Notes: generated by a model from the sequence alone, not told the origin. DNA of 64,000 bases from Zwartia panacis (GCF_030410395.1 NZ_JAUHHF010000014.1:23110-87109); one strand, 5' to 3'; numbered from the stretch's first letter, positions 10,798 to 20,170 are shown. Numbers and translations are program-made.

Positions 10798-11679
10798 TCA
10801 ACGCACAGGCATGTGCTGCAAAGCCTGAATGCGGGCGGGGATAGGAGGGTGGGTGGCAAACATCGCACTGATACCACCACGACCAGCAATTCCCGAGGCC
10901 TCAAAGCTCTTGGGCAAGTCACCAGGCTCCAGGCCGCCCAGTCGAGCAAGCGCTCGGATCATGGGTTCGCGCGAGCTCAGCAATTGCGCCGAGCCAGCAT
11001 CCGCACGGTACTCACGCTGACGGGAGAACCAGGCCACGATCAGGCTGGCGATAATGCCAAAAGCGATTTCGCAGACAATCACGGTGATGTAGTAGCCAGC
11101 ACCGAGACCCTTGTCATTTTTAAGCAATACGCGGTCAACAAAGTAACCCACGATGCGTGCGAAAAACACCACGAAAGTATTCACCACACCCTGAATGAGG
11201 GTAAGCGTGATCATGTCGCCGTTGGCGATGTGCGCAACCTCGTGCGCCAGCACCGCTGATATTTCTTCTTCGGTCATGCCATCTAGCAAGCCTGTCGAAA
11301 CTGCAACGAGAGAGTCGTTTCGAAAAGCTCCCGTTGCAAAGGCATTGGGCTCACCTTCATAAATCGCGACTTCGGGGCGACCGATTCCAGCGCGATCGGC
11401 GAGCTGGTGCACAGTATCGACCAGCCAAGCCTCGCGTGGGCCACCGGGTGCCTGAGGATTAATGACTTGGGCACCTGTGCTCCACTTTGCCATGGGTTTG
11501 CTGATCAGCAAGGAGATAATCGAACCAGTAAAGCCCACGATTAACGAAAAGATCAACAGCATCTGAACGTTCAGACCCTGTTCAGTAATGAACCGATTCA
11601 CACCCAGAATGCTCAGCGTCACGCTCAGCACGAGCATGACCGCAAGGTTGGTAATGAGAAATAGAACGATTCTTTTCAT
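10798..11679 (-). CDS. htpX: Membrane zinc metalloprotease HtpX
   Basis: HtpX is an inner-membrane M48-family protease that degrades misfolded membrane proteins alongside FtsH. Starting at the ATG at 11679 gives 293 residues, the same length as E. coli HtpX; the upstream extension of the open frame is discarded. Two membrane segments (~4-25 and ~38-58) precede the cytoplasmic zinc site [10 protein letters not shown] (His146, Glu147, His150); further hydrophobic segments lie near 155-175 and 190-215. It lies downstream of the Rieske gene on the same strand, 72 nt away, and ends near the polA terminator. Confidence 0.95.
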   Translation of the reverse strand: MKRIVLFLITNLAVMLVLSVTLSILGVNRFITEQGLNVQMLLIFSLIVGFTGSIISLLISKPMAKWSTGAQVINPQAPGGPREAWLVDTVHQLADRAGIGRPEVAIYEGEPNAFATGAFRNDSLVAVSTGLLDGMTEEEISAVLAHEVAHIANGDMITLTLIQGVVNTFVVFFARIVGYFVDRVLLKNDKGLGAGYYITVIVCEIAFGIIASLIVAWFSRQREYRADAGSAQLLSSREPMIRALARLGGLEPGDLPKSFEASGIAGRGGISAMFATHPPIPARIQALQHMPVR

Positions 11680-11751
11680 GTTTGTTTGTTTAACTATTTG
11701 TTGAAAGTTAAAGGGAATGACAACCAACGGCACAGAGTGTAACTGTGACAA

Positions 11752-12930
11752 TCAGGGATTTAAAGAGTTCCCTGTGGGACCTTCTAGCCCATCTCCCATC
11801 GCAGTCCGGTACCACTCGTGAAAATGTTGCATTCCGTCTTCCATGGGTGACTGGTAAGGTCCGGTCTCAGAGACGCCGCGCGCAAGCAACGCTCGCCTTC
11901 CCGCATCCATGCGCTCGGCGATTTCGTCATCCTCGATCGCGGTTTCCATATAGGCTTCACGCTGAGCTTCAACAAATTCGCGTTCGAACAGCGCGATTTC
12001 CTCAGGGTAGTAAAACTCAACAATGTTGACCGTTTCCTGGGGTGATTTCGGGTAAAGCGTTGAAAGTACCAGCACATGAGGATAGAGCTCAATCATATGC
12101 GTGGGAAAGTAAGTGACCCAGACCGCTCCAAAATCAGGCTCGCGCCCCTGACGGAATTGGAGCAACTTTTCATGCCATGTTTTGTACGCAGGCGAGCCGG
12201 GTTGAGACAGCGCGCGATGCACGCCCACTCGCTGCATGCTGTATTGCTCGGAAAACTCCCATGACAGGTCGTCACAGGTCACAAAGTGGCCCAAACCCGG
12301 GTGAAACGGCGCGACATGGTAATCCTCGAGATAAACCTCGATAAAAGTTTTCCAGTTGTAATTGCACTGGTGTACTTCGACATGATCCAGGACGTAATCG
12401 GAAAAGTCGAACTCGGGACGCGTAAACAGACTGCCGATGTCTTGAACCGGATCTCGTGGTCCTTCGAACAGCAAGCCGTGGCAATCCTTGATTGGAAAAC
12501 GTTCCAAGTTCAGACAGGGTTTGTCATCGAACTGGGGCGCTCCCAAGAGCTGACCTTTCTTGTCATAGGTCCAGCGATGCAGGGGGCATACGATGTTGCC
12601 GCCCGTACCCACAAGATTGCCATGGGTATTGACATGACCCGCTACGTTGCCGGTTTTTCCGCCCAGCATCAATGCTTGCCGGTGTCGACAGACATTGGAG
12701 AGCAGTTCGACGCCATTTTCGCCGCGCACGAGTATGCGCCCATTGTTTTCATGGGACAAACTACGCCAGTCTCCGGGGTTGGGCACACCTTTGTGGTGCC
12801 CGACATACAAGGAGGACTGTTTAAAAATGTTAGCTTGCTCGCGTGCAAAAAGCGCTTCGTCAAAATAGGAACTGACGTGCAGCTGAGTGCGAGCCGGGGC
12901 TAAATGCACCATCCGACCAATGTCGGTCAT
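11752..12930 (-). CDS. Rieske-type aromatic ring-hydroxylating oxygenase, alpha subunit-like
   Basis: This resembles the large subunit of Rieske non-haem iron oxygenases, which insert oxygen into aromatic or other ring substrates using electrons from a separate reductase. The start at 12930 has a strong GGAGGG site, giving 392 residues. The Rieske [2Fe-2S] ligands are Cys81-x-His83 and Cys115-x2-His118, an unusually long 31-residue spacer. The catalytic iron site is seen in EDYHVAPFHPGL (Asp203, His205, His210). No reductase or ferredoxin partner is nearby, so the substrate is unknown. It is divergent from xseB. Confidence 0.85.
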   Translation of the reverse strand: MTDIGRMVHLAPARTQLHVSSYFDEALFAREQANIFKQSSLYVGHHKGVPNPGDWRSLSHENNGRILVRGENGVELLSNVCRHRQALMLGGKTGNVAGHVNTHGNLVGTGGNIVCPLHRWTYDKKGQLLGAPQFDDKPCLNLERFPIKDCHGLLFEGPRDPVQDIGSLFTRPEFDFSDYVLDHVEVHQCNYNWKTFIEVYLEDYHVAPFHPGLGHFVTCDDLSWEFSEQYSMQRVGVHRALSQPGSPAYKTWHEKLLQFRQGREPDFGAVWVTYFPTHMIELYPHVLVLSTLYPKSPQETVNIVEFYYPEEIALFEREFVEAQREAYMETAIEDDEIAERMDAGRRALLARGVSETGPYQSPMEDGMQHFHEWYRTAMGDGLEGPTGNSLNP

Positions 12931-13021
12931 GATTCCCTCCGCATGGAAGCATGCCAGGGTGATGAATGACACTCTGGCGCGAAGAAAAATCGGTTTGGCC
13001 GATCACCATAATAAAGACCGG

Positions 13022-13049
13022 ATTGTAACCCAAGCTAAAAGGTGGTCAG
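13022..13049 (-). promoter_or_regulatory. Candidate promoter for the Rieske gene
   Basis: On the minus strand, CTGACC (13044-13049) and TACAAT (13022-13027) are separated by 16 bases and resemble sigma-70 -35 and -10 boxes (4/6 and 5/6 matches). The -35 overlaps that of the opposing xseB promoter candidate. Assigned by eye only. Confidence 0.35.
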
Positions 13050-13070
13050 CACCCTGTGATCTCGTACAAT
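13043..13070 (+). promoter_or_regulatory. Candidate promoter for xseB-ispA-dxs
   Basis: TGGTCA (13043-13048), a 16-base spacer and TACAAT (13065-13070) resemble a sigma-70 promoter, 69 nt upstream of the proposed xseB start. It overlaps the -35 of the candidate promoter on the other strand. Assigned by eye only. Confidence 0.4.
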
Positions 13071-13138
13071 TACGCATTATTTATCAGTTTGCACTGGCAC
13101 GTTCGTTGAACGGGCCTTCCTCTCCTTTGGAGTTACGT

Positions 13139-13468
13139 TTGATCAAGCCCAGCAAAGCAGCCTCTGCTGTGAACCCGGAGGCAACCTCGCCCGACAGCAC
13201 AGGGGCCTCATCTCCAGCGTCGGCGGTTGAGTCGACCCCTTCCGACTTGCCCCAGGATTTTGAAACAGCGCTGGCCCAGTTGGAGGCGCTCGTGGCACAA
13301 ATGGAGTCTGGCGAGCTGCCACTCGAGGAGTCTCTGGCCGCGTATCGCCGAGGCGTGGCTCTGACACGCGTGTGTCAGGAGCGCCTGTCGCAGGCTGAGC
13401 AACAGATCAATGTGCTCGAGGCAGGCCTGTTGCGACCCTTCGACGCGACGGATCGCCAATCAGAATGA
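13139..13468 (+). CDS. xseB: Exodeoxyribonuclease VII small subunit
   Basis: XseB is the small helical subunit that assembles in several copies on XseA to form exonuclease VII, which degrades single-stranded DNA from both ends. The family core is residues ~40-100: DFETALAQLEALVAQMESG, LPLEESLAAYRRG and a coiled tail (QAEQQINVLE). I place the start at TTG 13139 because GGAG lies 6 nt upstream, giving 109 residues with a ~35-residue Ser/Ala/Pro-rich leader. The open frame extends further upstream without family similarity. It overlaps ispA by 4 nt (ATGA). No xseA is in the window. Confidence 0.88.
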   Translation: MIKPSKAASAVNPEATSPDSTGASSPASAVESTPSDLPQDFETALAQLEALVAQMESGELPLEESLAAYRRGVALTRVCQERLSQAEQQINVLEAGLLRPFDATDRQSE

Positions 13469-14379
13469 GCGCCGTGTTACCTTCTTTTTCTACGTGGCTG
13501 GGTGCCCGAGCAGCGCATATCGAGCATGTTCTGGACAAGGAGATGCCACAGGTCGATATCATTCCCGCTCGTTTGCATGAGGCCATGCGCTACGCTGTGC
13601 TCGGGGGAGGCAAACGGGTCCGGGCCGCATTGGTCTATGCAGCCGGTTATGGATGCGCCGACAATCAAAGTGGAAATCCTGCATTCGAGCGTGCGCTCGA
13701 CTGCGCCGCCGCCGCGGTCGAGCTCGTGCATGCCTATTCCTTGGTGCATGATGATTTGCCCTGCATGGACGATGATTCGCTGCGGCGCGGTCAGCCAACA
13801 GTGCATGTGCGCTTCGATGAGGCGACCGCGCTGCTTGCGGGTGACGCGCTTCAGCCGCTGGCTTTTGATTGTCTCGCTCAAATGCCTGTTGCGCCTGAAA
13901 AAATTGTCCAGGCAACACAGACACTTGCACAGGCAGCCGGTAGTCTTGGGATGGCTGGCGGTCAGGCCATCGACCTCGAAAGTGTCGGAAAGGTTTTATC
14001 GCAAGATGCTCTACAGCACATGCATTCTCTGAAAACGGGTGCGTTATTGTCTGCGAGCGTGATGTTGGGGGGATTGGCGGCCGGTGCGGACGGGCCGCAA
14101 CAGGGTGCTTTGACACGCTATGCCAAGGCGATGGGCCTGGCTTTCCAGGTGGTCGATGACGTACTGGATGTGACTGCCGACACTTCTAAGTTAGGTAAAA
14201 CAGCTGGCAAGGATGCTGCTGCGAACAAGCCGACTTACGTGACGCTCTTGGGTCTTGAGTCTGCTCAGATCATGGCAAAAAAATTACATCGGGAAGCGAT
14301 TGAAGCAATCGCGCCCTTGGGCGAATCTGGGCGCTATTTGGCCGGACTCGCGGATTTCATTGTGTTGCGTGATCATTGA
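13465..14379 (+). CDS. ispA: Farnesyl diphosphate synthase (geranyltranstransferase)
   Basis: IspA condenses isopentenyl diphosphate with dimethylallyl and geranyl diphosphate to give farnesyl diphosphate, precursor of undecaprenyl, quinone side chains and squalene. The 304 residues contain [12 protein letters not shown], the first aspartate-rich motif [16 protein letters not shown] (~residues 95-110), GQAIDLE, and the second motif DDVLDVT (~residue 230). The four-base overlaps with xseB suggest coupled translation. The product would also feed the hpnCDE genes at 29.7-32.7 kb. Confidence 0.95.
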   Translation: MSAVLPSFSTWLGARAAHIEHVLDKEMPQVDIIPARLHEAMRYAVLGGGKRVRAALVYAAGYGCADNQSGNPAFERALDCAAAAVELVHAYSLVHDDLPCMDDDSLRRGQPTVHVRFDEATALLAGDALQPLAFDCLAQMPVAPEKIVQATQTLAQAAGSLGMAGGQAIDLESVGKVLSQDALQHMHSLKTGALLSASVMLGGLAAGADGPQQGALTRYAKAMGLAFQVVDDVLDVTADTSKLGKTAGKDAAANKPTYVTLLGLESAQIMAKKLHREAIEAIAPLGESGRYLAGLADFIVLRDH

Positions 14380-14387
14380 CGAGAAAT

Positions 14388-16247
14388 ATGGCTACAGATT
14401 TGCTTGATCGAATTGAAAAACCTGCGGACCTCAAGGCGCTGGATAGGCGCGAGCTCAAAAAGCTCGCCGATGAACTGCGCGCTTTTGTTTTGCAAACTGT
14501 GTCTCGCACAGGTGGTCATCTCTCGTCCAACCTTGGTACTGTCGAACTGACTGTCGCGCTGCATCACGTCTACGATACGCCTCATGACAGGATCATCTGG
14601 GATGTCGGACATCAGTCCTATCCGCACAAAATTTTAACGGGACGCAAGGAGGCGATGAGTACGCTTCGCCAGTTTGGCGGGATCTCCGGGTTTCCCAAGC
14701 GATCAGAGTCAGAATATGACGCGTTCGGTACGGCTCATTCTTCGACTTCGATCTCGGCCGCGCTCGGCATGGCGGTCGCTTCGCGCAATGCGGGTGTCGC
14801 GCGACAGCACATCGCTGTCATTGGTGATGGCGCCATGTCCGCAGGCATGGCTTTTGAGGCAATGAATAATGCGGGCGTCACGCCTGATATCAATTTGCTT
14901 GTGATTCTGAACGACAACGACATGTCGATTTCTCCGCCAGTCGGAGCCCTGAATCGCTACCTTGCACGCTTGTTGTCCGGACAGTTTTATGCCGCAGCGA
15001 AAAACGTCGGCCGGGCAGTGCTCCAGCATGTCCCCCCGGTGCTTGAGCTGGCTCGCCGTCTCGAAGAGCATGCCAAAGGAATGGTGACGCCGGCGACATT
15101 GTTCGAAGAAATGGGTTTTAACTACGTCGGTCCCATCGATGGCCATGATCTTGATGCACTGATACCGACCCTGCAAAACATGCGTGCATTGAAAGGGCCT
15201 CAGTTTTTGCACGTTGTCACAAAAAAGGGCCAGGGCTACAAGCTCGCCGAGGCCGATCCGGTGCTCTATCACGGACCTGGCAAGTTTGATCCTGCCGTGG
15301 GGATTCAAAAATCAACGACCGCGCCTAAAGTCACTTTCACCCAGGTCTTTGGCCAATGGTTGTGCGATATGGCTGAACACGATCCAAGGCTAAACGGAGT
15401 GACGCCCGCCATGCGCGAGGGCAGTGGTATGGTCGAGTTCGAGCGGCGCTTCCCGACGCGTTATTTTGATGTGGGTATCGCCGAACAACATGCCGTCACG
15501 TTTGCGGCAGGCATGGCGTGTGAAGGTCAAAAACCCGTGCTGGCCATTTATTCGACTTTTTTGCAACGCGGTTATGACCAGTTGATCCACGATGTGGCTC
15601 TTCAAAATCTCGATGTGACTTTTGCCCTGGACCGAGCGGGTCTGGTTGGCGCGGACGGTGCGACTCACGCAGGCAATTACGACATCGCTTTCTTGCGCTG
15701 TATTCCCAATATGGTGGTGGCGACGCCTTCGGACGAAAATGAAACCCGATTGCTGCTTTCAACCTGTTATCACTACACGGGCCCCGCTTCCGTGCGTTAC
15801 CCCAGAGGTTCCGGTGCGGGTGCGGTAGTGGCTGCAGGTCTGGATACCGTTCCTTTGGGGCGAGGCATCGTTCGCCGGCGAGGTTCTGGCTTGGCGGTGC
15901 TGGTGTTTGGCACGCTTTTGCCTGCCGCGCTCAAAGCGGCTGAGATACTTGACCTCACCGTGGTGGATATGCGCTTTGTCAAGCCTATCGATACACAGTT
16001 GGTGCTCCAGATGGCGGCTGAGCATCCACTCGGCCTCGTGACACTTGAAGAGGGTTGTGTGATGGGCGGCGCAGGGGCTGCAGTCTCTGAGACGCTTGCC
16101 GCCCATGCGGTGGTCACGCCTATTTTGCATCTTGGCTTGCCTGACAGGTTTATCGATCATGGAGAGCAGGGGGCTTTGCTTGCGGGAGCTGGTTTGGATG
16201 CGGCCGGCATTGAGGCCGCCATCCGGACGCGTTTCTTCACATCTTGA
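14388..16247 (+). CDS. dxs: 1-deoxy-D-xylulose-5-phosphate synthase
   Basis: Dxs is the thiamine-diphosphate enzyme that joins pyruvate and glyceraldehyde 3-phosphate in the first step of the MEP isoprenoid pathway. Starting at ATG 14388 gives 619 residues, about the E. coli length. Visible motifs are [13 protein letters not shown], the ThDP-binding [18 protein letters not shown], the central Pyr domain with [15 protein letters not shown] (catalytic Glu) and [15 protein letters not shown], then the C-terminal transketolase domain. The start lies 8 nt beyond the ispA stop, so the two isoprenoid enzymes are likely co-transcribed. Confidence 0.96.
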   Translation: MATDLLDRIEKPADLKALDRRELKKLADELRAFVLQTVSRTGGHLSSNLGTVELTVALHHVYDTPHDRIIWDVGHQSYPHKILTGRKEAMSTLRQFGGISGFPKRSESEYDAFGTAHSSTSISAALGMAVASRNAGVARQHIAVIGDGAMSAGMAFEAMNNAGVTPDINLLVILNDNDMSISPPVGALNRYLARLLSGQFYAAAKNVGRAVLQHVPPVLELARRLEEHAKGMVTPATLFEEMGFNYVGPIDGHDLDALIPTLQNMRALKGPQFLHVVTKKGQGYKLAEADPVLYHGPGKFDPAVGIQKSTTAPKVTFTQVFGQWLCDMAEHDPRLNGVTPAMREGSGMVEFERRFPTRYFDVGIAEQHAVTFAAGMACEGQKPVLAIYSTFLQRGYDQLIHDVALQNLDVTFALDRAGLVGADGATHAGNYDIAFLRCIPNMVVATPSDENETRLLLSTCYHYTGPASVRYPRGSGAGAVVAAGLDTVPLGRGIVRRRGSGLAVLVFGTLLPAALKAAEILDLTVVDMRFVKPIDTQLVLQMAAEHPLGLVTLEEGCVMGGAGAAVSETLAAHAVVTPILHLGLPDRFIDHGEQGALLAGAGLDAAGIEAAIRTRFFTS

Positions 16248-16369
16248 CCGGGATCCGCACCCTGATTTGCCAAAATGCGCTAAATGCGCGAAAATAATAG
16301 ACTTTCTTGCTCGACCAGCATGATTTTTAGGTCTGATTTTTACCTCAGCTAGATCTCATTGTTGGCGGG

Positions 16370-16387
16370 CTGCCCCCGGCAGAAGTT
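16370..16387 (+). promoter_or_regulatory. Small hairpin in the rpsF leader (possible S6:S18 control element or attenuator)
   Basis: CTGCC (16370-16374), a CCC loop and GGCAG (16378-16382) form a 5-bp hairpin followed by AAG and five T, about 40 nt before the rpsF start. rpsF operons in many bacteria carry an mRNA structure bound by the S6:S18 complex with an exposed CCG. The CCCCCGG here is compatible with that but does not prove it. It could instead be a weak terminator after dxs. Confidence 0.3.
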
Positions 16388-16421
16388 TTTCTTCGACCGG
16401 ATATCCACAGGAGTGCATTGC

Positions 16422-16796
16422 ATGCGCCATTACGAAGTTGTTTTTATTGTCCATCCAGACCAGAGCGAGCAAGTTCCCGCGATGGTTGAGCGCTATCAGG
16501 CGCTGGTCACCACGCAGGGTGGAAAAGTCCACCGTACCGAAGACTGGGGCCGTCGCCAGTTGGCTTACCCAATCCAGAAGCTTGTCAAAGCCCATTACCT
16601 TTGCTTCAACATCGAATGCAGCCAGGCGACGCTCGACGAGCTTGAGCACTCTTTCCGTTACAACGACGCTGTGTTGCGTCACCTCGTTATCAAGACAAAA
16701 GCTGCTGAGACAGAGCCTTCAATCATGATGAAACAGGTCGAGCGCGAAGAGGCCCGTAAAGCATCTGCAGAATCGGCACCCGACGACATCGAGTAA
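16422..16796 (+). CDS. rpsF: 30S ribosomal protein S6
   Basis: S6 binds 16S rRNA in the platform of the small subunit together with S18. The start at 16422 ([18 protein letters not shown]) has AGGAG about 9 nt upstream and gives 124 residues; the longer open frame upstream is not S6. Conserved features include the [15 protein letters not shown] stretch and the [12 protein letters not shown] segment. The acidic, Glu/Ala-rich tail is usual in beta-proteobacteria. First gene of rpsF-priB-rpsR-rplI. Confidence 0.96.
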   Translation: MRHYEVVFIVHPDQSEQVPAMVERYQALVTTQGGKVHRTEDWGRRQLAYPIQKLVKAHYLCFNIECSQATLDELEHSFRYNDAVLRHLVIKTKAAETEPSIMMKQVEREEARKASAESAPDDIE

Positions 16797-16808
16797 GCCG
16801 GAGTCTTT

Positions 16809-17114
16809 GTGGCTCAGTCAGATGTGAATCGGCTTGAAGTGCAGGGATTAATCTCTGAACTGTCACCTCTCAGGTACACACCCGCAGGCGTTCCAGTTTT
16901 AGAGTTTTTACTTTCACATGAGTCCGAGGTCATAGAAGCAGGTCAACCACGTCGTATCGCATTGAATTTGATTGTTGTCGCGATGGGGGATCTGGCACAG
17001 ATGGCTGGCACGATGAGTTTAGGTAGCAAGGTCCGGCTTCAGGGTTTTCTGGCTCCGGTTCGTAAAGATTCTCAAAAATATCGGCTGCATGCGCAGCATA
17101 TTCAACAAATTTGA
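16809..17114 (+). CDS. priB: Primosomal replication protein N
   Basis: PriB is a single-stranded-DNA-binding OB-fold dimer that helps PriA reload DnaB at stalled forks. The 101 residues resemble a short SSB (NRLEVQGLISELSPLRYTPAGVPVLEFLLSHES...). Its place between rpsF and rpsR is diagnostic. The start is GTG at 16809, 12 nt after rpsF. The gene ends 12 nt before rpsR. dnaB, its functional partner, lies 1.7 kb downstream. Confidence 0.93.
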   Translation: MAQSDVNRLEVQGLISELSPLRYTPAGVPVLEFLLSHESEVIEAGQPRRIALNLIVVAMGDLAQMAGTMSLGSKVRLQGFLAPVRKDSQKYRLHAQHIQQI

Positions 17115-17126
17115 ACAAGGCATATC

Positions 17127-17399
17127 ATGGCTTTCTTCGGTAAACGTAAAGAAAAAAAGAAGTTCACCCAACAGAATCCGCTTTTCAAGCGTCGCAAATT
17201 CTGCCGCTTCAGCGCTGCTGGTATCGATCAGATCGATTACAAAGATCTGGACACGCTGCGTGACTTCATCCAGGAAAACGGCAAGATCATTCCCGCTCGT
17301 TTGACGGGTACAAAAGCAATCTATCAGCGACAGCTCGACTCAGCGATCAAGCGTGCGCGCTTTTTGGCTTTGCTGCCCTTCACTGATAACCACAACTGA
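17127..17399 (+). CDS. rpsR: 30S ribosomal protein S18
   Basis: S18 pairs with S6 on the platform of the 30S subunit. The 90 residues contain the conserved core [23 protein letters not shown] and the C-terminal [28 protein letters not shown]. The N-terminus is very basic ([21 protein letters not shown]). The gene lies in its standard position between priB and rplI. Confidence 0.97.
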   Translation: MAFFGKRKEKKKFTQQNPLFKRRKFCRFSAAGIDQIDYKDLDTLRDFIQENGKIIPARLTGTKAIYQRQLDSAIKRARFLALLPFTDNHN

Positions 17400-17413
17400 T
17401 CCAGGGGCACATT

Positions 17414-17869
17414 ATGCAAATCATTCTGCTCGAAAAAGTCGTTAACGTTGGAAACCTCGGTGAAGTTGTTCGCGTGCGCGATGGCTATGCCCGCAATTTC
17501 CTGATTCCACAGAAAAAAGCCCGTCGTGCAACCGAAGCTGCTCTCAAAGAGTTCGAATTGCGTCGCGCTGAGCTTGAGAAAGCTCAAGCTGAAAAACTGG
17601 CCGCTTGCCAGGCATTGGGTGCTCGTCTGGAGAACTTCTCCTTGAGCATCAAGCAAAAAGCCGGCGTTGACGGTCGTTTGTTTGGTTCCGTCACCAACAT
17701 GGATATCGCTCAAGGTTTGGTGGCAGCTGGTTTTGCTGGCATTGAAAAGTCACAGATTCGTTTGCCAGAGGGTCCTCTGAAGGCTGTTGGTGAGACTGCT
17801 ATTCAAATTGCCCTGCATCCTGACGTGGTGACTAGCATCAATGTAGTCGTAGTGGGCGATCTGGTCTAA
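17414..17869 (+). CDS. rplI: 50S ribosomal protein L9
   Basis: L9 binds domain V of 23S rRNA and extends from the base of the L1 stalk. The 151 residues show the N-terminal domain ([19 protein letters not shown], then [13 protein letters not shown]), the long connecting helix (~residues 40-75) and the C-terminal domain ([13 protein letters not shown] ... [10 protein letters not shown]). It ends the operon, with a strong terminator 22 nt after the stop. Confidence 0.97.
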   Translation: MQIILLEKVVNVGNLGEVVRVRDGYARNFLIPQKKARRATEAALKEFELRRAELEKAQAEKLAACQALGARLENFSLSIKQKAGVDGRLFGSVTNMDIAQGLVAAGFAGIEKSQIRLPEGPLKAVGETAIQIALHPDVVTSINVVVVGDLV

Positions 17870-17887
17870 GACCGGTTCATGCTTCAC

Positions 17888-17916
17888 AAAAAAGCCGGCG
17901 GTTGCCGGCTTTTTTA
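17888..17916 (+). terminator. Intrinsic terminator after rplI
   Basis: AAGCCGGC (17892-17899), a GGTT loop, and GCCGGCTT (17904-17911) followed by T residues form a strong 8-bp GC-rich hairpin. It ends the rpsF-rplI transcript just before the kinase-like gene at 17938. Confidence 0.9.
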
Positions 17917-17937
17917 TATGGTTGATATTTCAAGCTG

Positions 17938-18759
17938 ATGAGCGAATCCACAGATCATTTTCACCAAGCGTTGAATGAATGGCTTGCGCGTCACACGCGA
18001 GTGTCAAACGATGTCTTCATCGAAGATCTTGGTGGGAGACTCTGTGCCATCAAAGTGAGAAGGCTCTCTGCATTAGGACTTTTGAGTTATTGCATCAGGT
18101 ATTTACGCGCCTCGTTAATCTCAGTCTTTTGCTGGCTGGGTTTTAGAGAAAAGCCCTCCGCGCGGATTCTATTGCGTAATGGTCTTGAGGCCGAGACGCA
18201 GAGATTAATTCTTATGCAAGCGCGTGGATATCGCGTTCCCAAGGTATTGCATCACGCACCAGGCGTGTTGGTGCTTTCCTATGAAGGTGAAAGTCTGACC
18301 TCAAAAATTCGTGAGGCTGATTTCAAGGAACAACTCGTTTGGATGGATTTAGCCGCGCAAGACTTGGCGCAATTTCATCAGGCAGGATTTGTTCACGGCG
18401 GTGCTCAATTGCGTAACTTGATGGTGCAGGATGGTGTGCTAACTCGCATCGATTTTGAGGAAAATATTGCAGAAGCACTTTCCCGGCCGCTCGGACAAGC
18501 CTATGACGTGTATCAGATGATGTCCTCGATGGCAGGGTTGAGGGTCGAACAGTTTTCCGAGCTGGAGCGTCGGGCTTTGTGTGCAAGATTACTGGATGCT
18601 TATCTGCAGGCAAATCCAGACCCTGCAGTGAGAATGCAGCTCACCCGTTTAGGTAGACTTTTTGCTGTCGTGCAACATTATCTCGGATGGTTATTGCGTC
18701 GCTTGCCGGGACGTGATGTCCGAGGCTTCTTGTACGTCACGGATGCCTTGAGGTTATGA
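17938..18759 (+). CDS. BUD32/LPS-kinase-like protein, catalytic aspartate apparently missing
   Basis: The 273 residues have the outline of a small protein-kinase-fold enzyme of the BUD32/lipopolysaccharide-kinase group. A hydrophobic stretch (~46-68) is followed by a segment with Glu (~85), then HGGAQLRN (153-160) where kinases have HGDxxxxN, and IDFEEN (171-176) in place of the DFG/DFD metal motif. The HGD aspartate is replaced by glycine; Asn160 and Asp172 are kept. The function is unknown; it may be a divergent kinase or a pseudokinase. It lies between the rplI terminator and dnaB, 7 nt before dnaB, so the two may be co-expressed. Confidence 0.6.
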   Translation: MSESTDHFHQALNEWLARHTRVSNDVFIEDLGGRLCAIKVRRLSALGLLSYCIRYLRASLISVFCWLGFREKPSARILLRNGLEAETQRLILMQARGYRVPKVLHHAPGVLVLSYEGESLTSKIREADFKEQLVWMDLAAQDLAQFHQAGFVHGGAQLRNLMVQDGVLTRIDFEENIAEALSRPLGQAYDVYQMMSSMAGLRVEQFSELERRALCARLLDAYLQANPDPAVRMQLTRLGRLFAVVQHYLGWLLRRLPGRDVRGFLYVTDALRL

Positions 18760-18766
18760 TTCATCC

Positions 18767-20143
18767 ATGAATAATCCCCCAGATCCACAGCTTGACTATT
18801 TGCGTGTTCCTCCTCACTCCGTCGAAGCGGAGCAATCGGTTTTGGGCGGGCTTTTGCTCGACAATGGGGCGTGGGAGCGCGTCACGGACGTTGTCAACGA
18901 AGAGGACTTTTATCGCTATGATCACAGACTGATCTGGCACCACATTTCTCGTTTGATCAACCTTTCGCGTCCCGCTGATGTTGTGACTGTCCACGAGTCG
19001 ATCGCCAGCGTTGGCAAGTCCGAGGAAGTGGGTGGGCTGGGATACCTGAATGCGCTTGCGCATAATACGCCCTCGGCCGCAAACATCCGGCGCTATGCAG
19101 AGATCGTGCGCGAGCGCTCGATGCTGCGAAAACTCGTGTCGGTTGCCGATGAGATTGCCGCGACTGCGTTTAATCCTCAGGGTAAAGAAGCGCGTCAATT
19201 GCTCGATGAGGCGGAGTCCAAGGTTTTTAAAATTGCCCAAGAGGGCGCCAAAGCCAGTGCGGGCTTCAGGGAAATTCAGCCTTTGCTTTCGGAAGTTGTC
19301 GAGCGCATTGATGAGCTATATCACCGCGAAGGTGATACAGATGTGACGGGCGTGCCCACCGGCTTTACAGACCTGGATCGGATGACTTCAGGCTTGCAGT
19401 CGGGCGATTTGGTAATCGTAGCAGGGCGGCCCTCCATGGGTAAGACTTCGCTTGCGATGAACATCGCCGAGCATGTCGCAATCGAGCAAGGTCTGCCTGT
19501 TGCTGTTTTTTCCATGGAAATGGGCGCCGTCCAATTGGCGATGCGCATGCTGGGCTCAGTCGGTATGCTGGATCAGCATCGTATGCGCACGGGAAAGTTG
19601 CTGGCCGATGACTGGCCGCGCGTGACACACGCCGTTCAGCGCATGCAGGATGCGCAGATGTATATCGACGAGACGCCTGCATTGAGTTCTGTCGAAGTGC
19701 GCGCGCGCGCCCGTCGCCTCGCTCGACAATGCGGCAAACTCGGTCTGATCGTGATCGATTACTTGCAATTGATGGGGGCCAGTTCAGCGGGTGAAAACAG
19801 AGCGACAGAGATCTCTGAAATCAGCCGCTCTCTGAAAGCACTGGGTAAAGAACTGGAGTGTCCTGTCATCGCCTTGTCCCAGCTCAATCGTAGTCTGGAG
19901 CAACGGCCGAATAAACGACCGGTCATGAGCGACTTGCGCGAGTCGGGCGCCATCGAACAAGACGCAGATTTGATCTTGTTTATCTATCGCGATGAGGTCT
20001 ACAACCCTGATTCGCCAGACAAGGGTACTGCAGAGATCATCATTGGCAAGCAGCGAAATGGTCCGATCGGGACAGTACGCTTGACTTTCCAGGGTTCAAG
20101 CACCCGCTTCTTGAATTTTGCGGGTGGCGGCGCAAGCTATTGA
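18767..20143 (+). CDS. dnaB: Replicative DNA helicase
   Basis: DnaB is the hexameric 5'-3' helicase of the replication fork. The 458 residues show the N-terminal primase-interaction domain (RVPPHSVEAEQSVLGGLLLDN), the linker, and the RecA-like C-terminal domain with Walker A AGRPSMGKTS (~residue 225), Walker B LIVIDYLQLM (~residue 330), SQLNRSLEQRPNKRPVMSDLRESG, and the arginine-finger region near IIGKQRNGP. There is no sign of an intein. It starts 7 nt after the kinase-like gene and is followed by the convergent pbpG with no clear terminator between. Confidence 0.97.
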   Translation: MNNPPDPQLDYLRVPPHSVEAEQSVLGGLLLDNGAWERVTDVVNEEDFYRYDHRLIWHHISRLINLSRPADVVTVHESIASVGKSEEVGGLGYLNALAHNTPSAANIRRYAEIVRERSMLRKLVSVADEIAATAFNPQGKEARQLLDEAESKVFKIAQEGAKASAGFREIQPLLSEVVERIDELYHREGDTDVTGVPTGFTDLDRMTSGLQSGDLVIVAGRPSMGKTSLAMNIAEHVAIEQGLPVAVFSMEMGAVQLAMRMLGSVGMLDQHRMRTGKLLADDWPRVTHAVQRMQDAQMYIDETPALSSVEVRARARRLARQCGKLGLIVIDYLQLMGASSAGENRATEISEISRSLKALGKELECPVIALSQLNRSLEQRPNKRPVMSDLRESGAIEQDADLILFIYRDEVYNPDSPDKGTAEIIIGKQRNGPIGTVRLTFQGSSTRFLNFAGGGASY

Positions 20144-20170
20144 TGGATGTAAAAGTGTGCGGGTCGGGAC

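Noticed and set aside
10091..10801. 236-codon minus-strand open frame over the polA 3' end and terminator
   Set aside because: It reads through the bidirectional terminator and antisense to the polymerase domain; not protein-like.
12887..13138. Upstream extension of the xseB open frame
   Set aside because: It runs over the candidate promoters and the Rieske start; XseB similarity begins far downstream and TTG 13139 has a good ribosome-binding site.
14709..15308. 199-codon minus-strand open frame inside dxs
   Set aside because: Mirror of the Dxs coding frame with His/Arg/Cys-rich composition and no domain.
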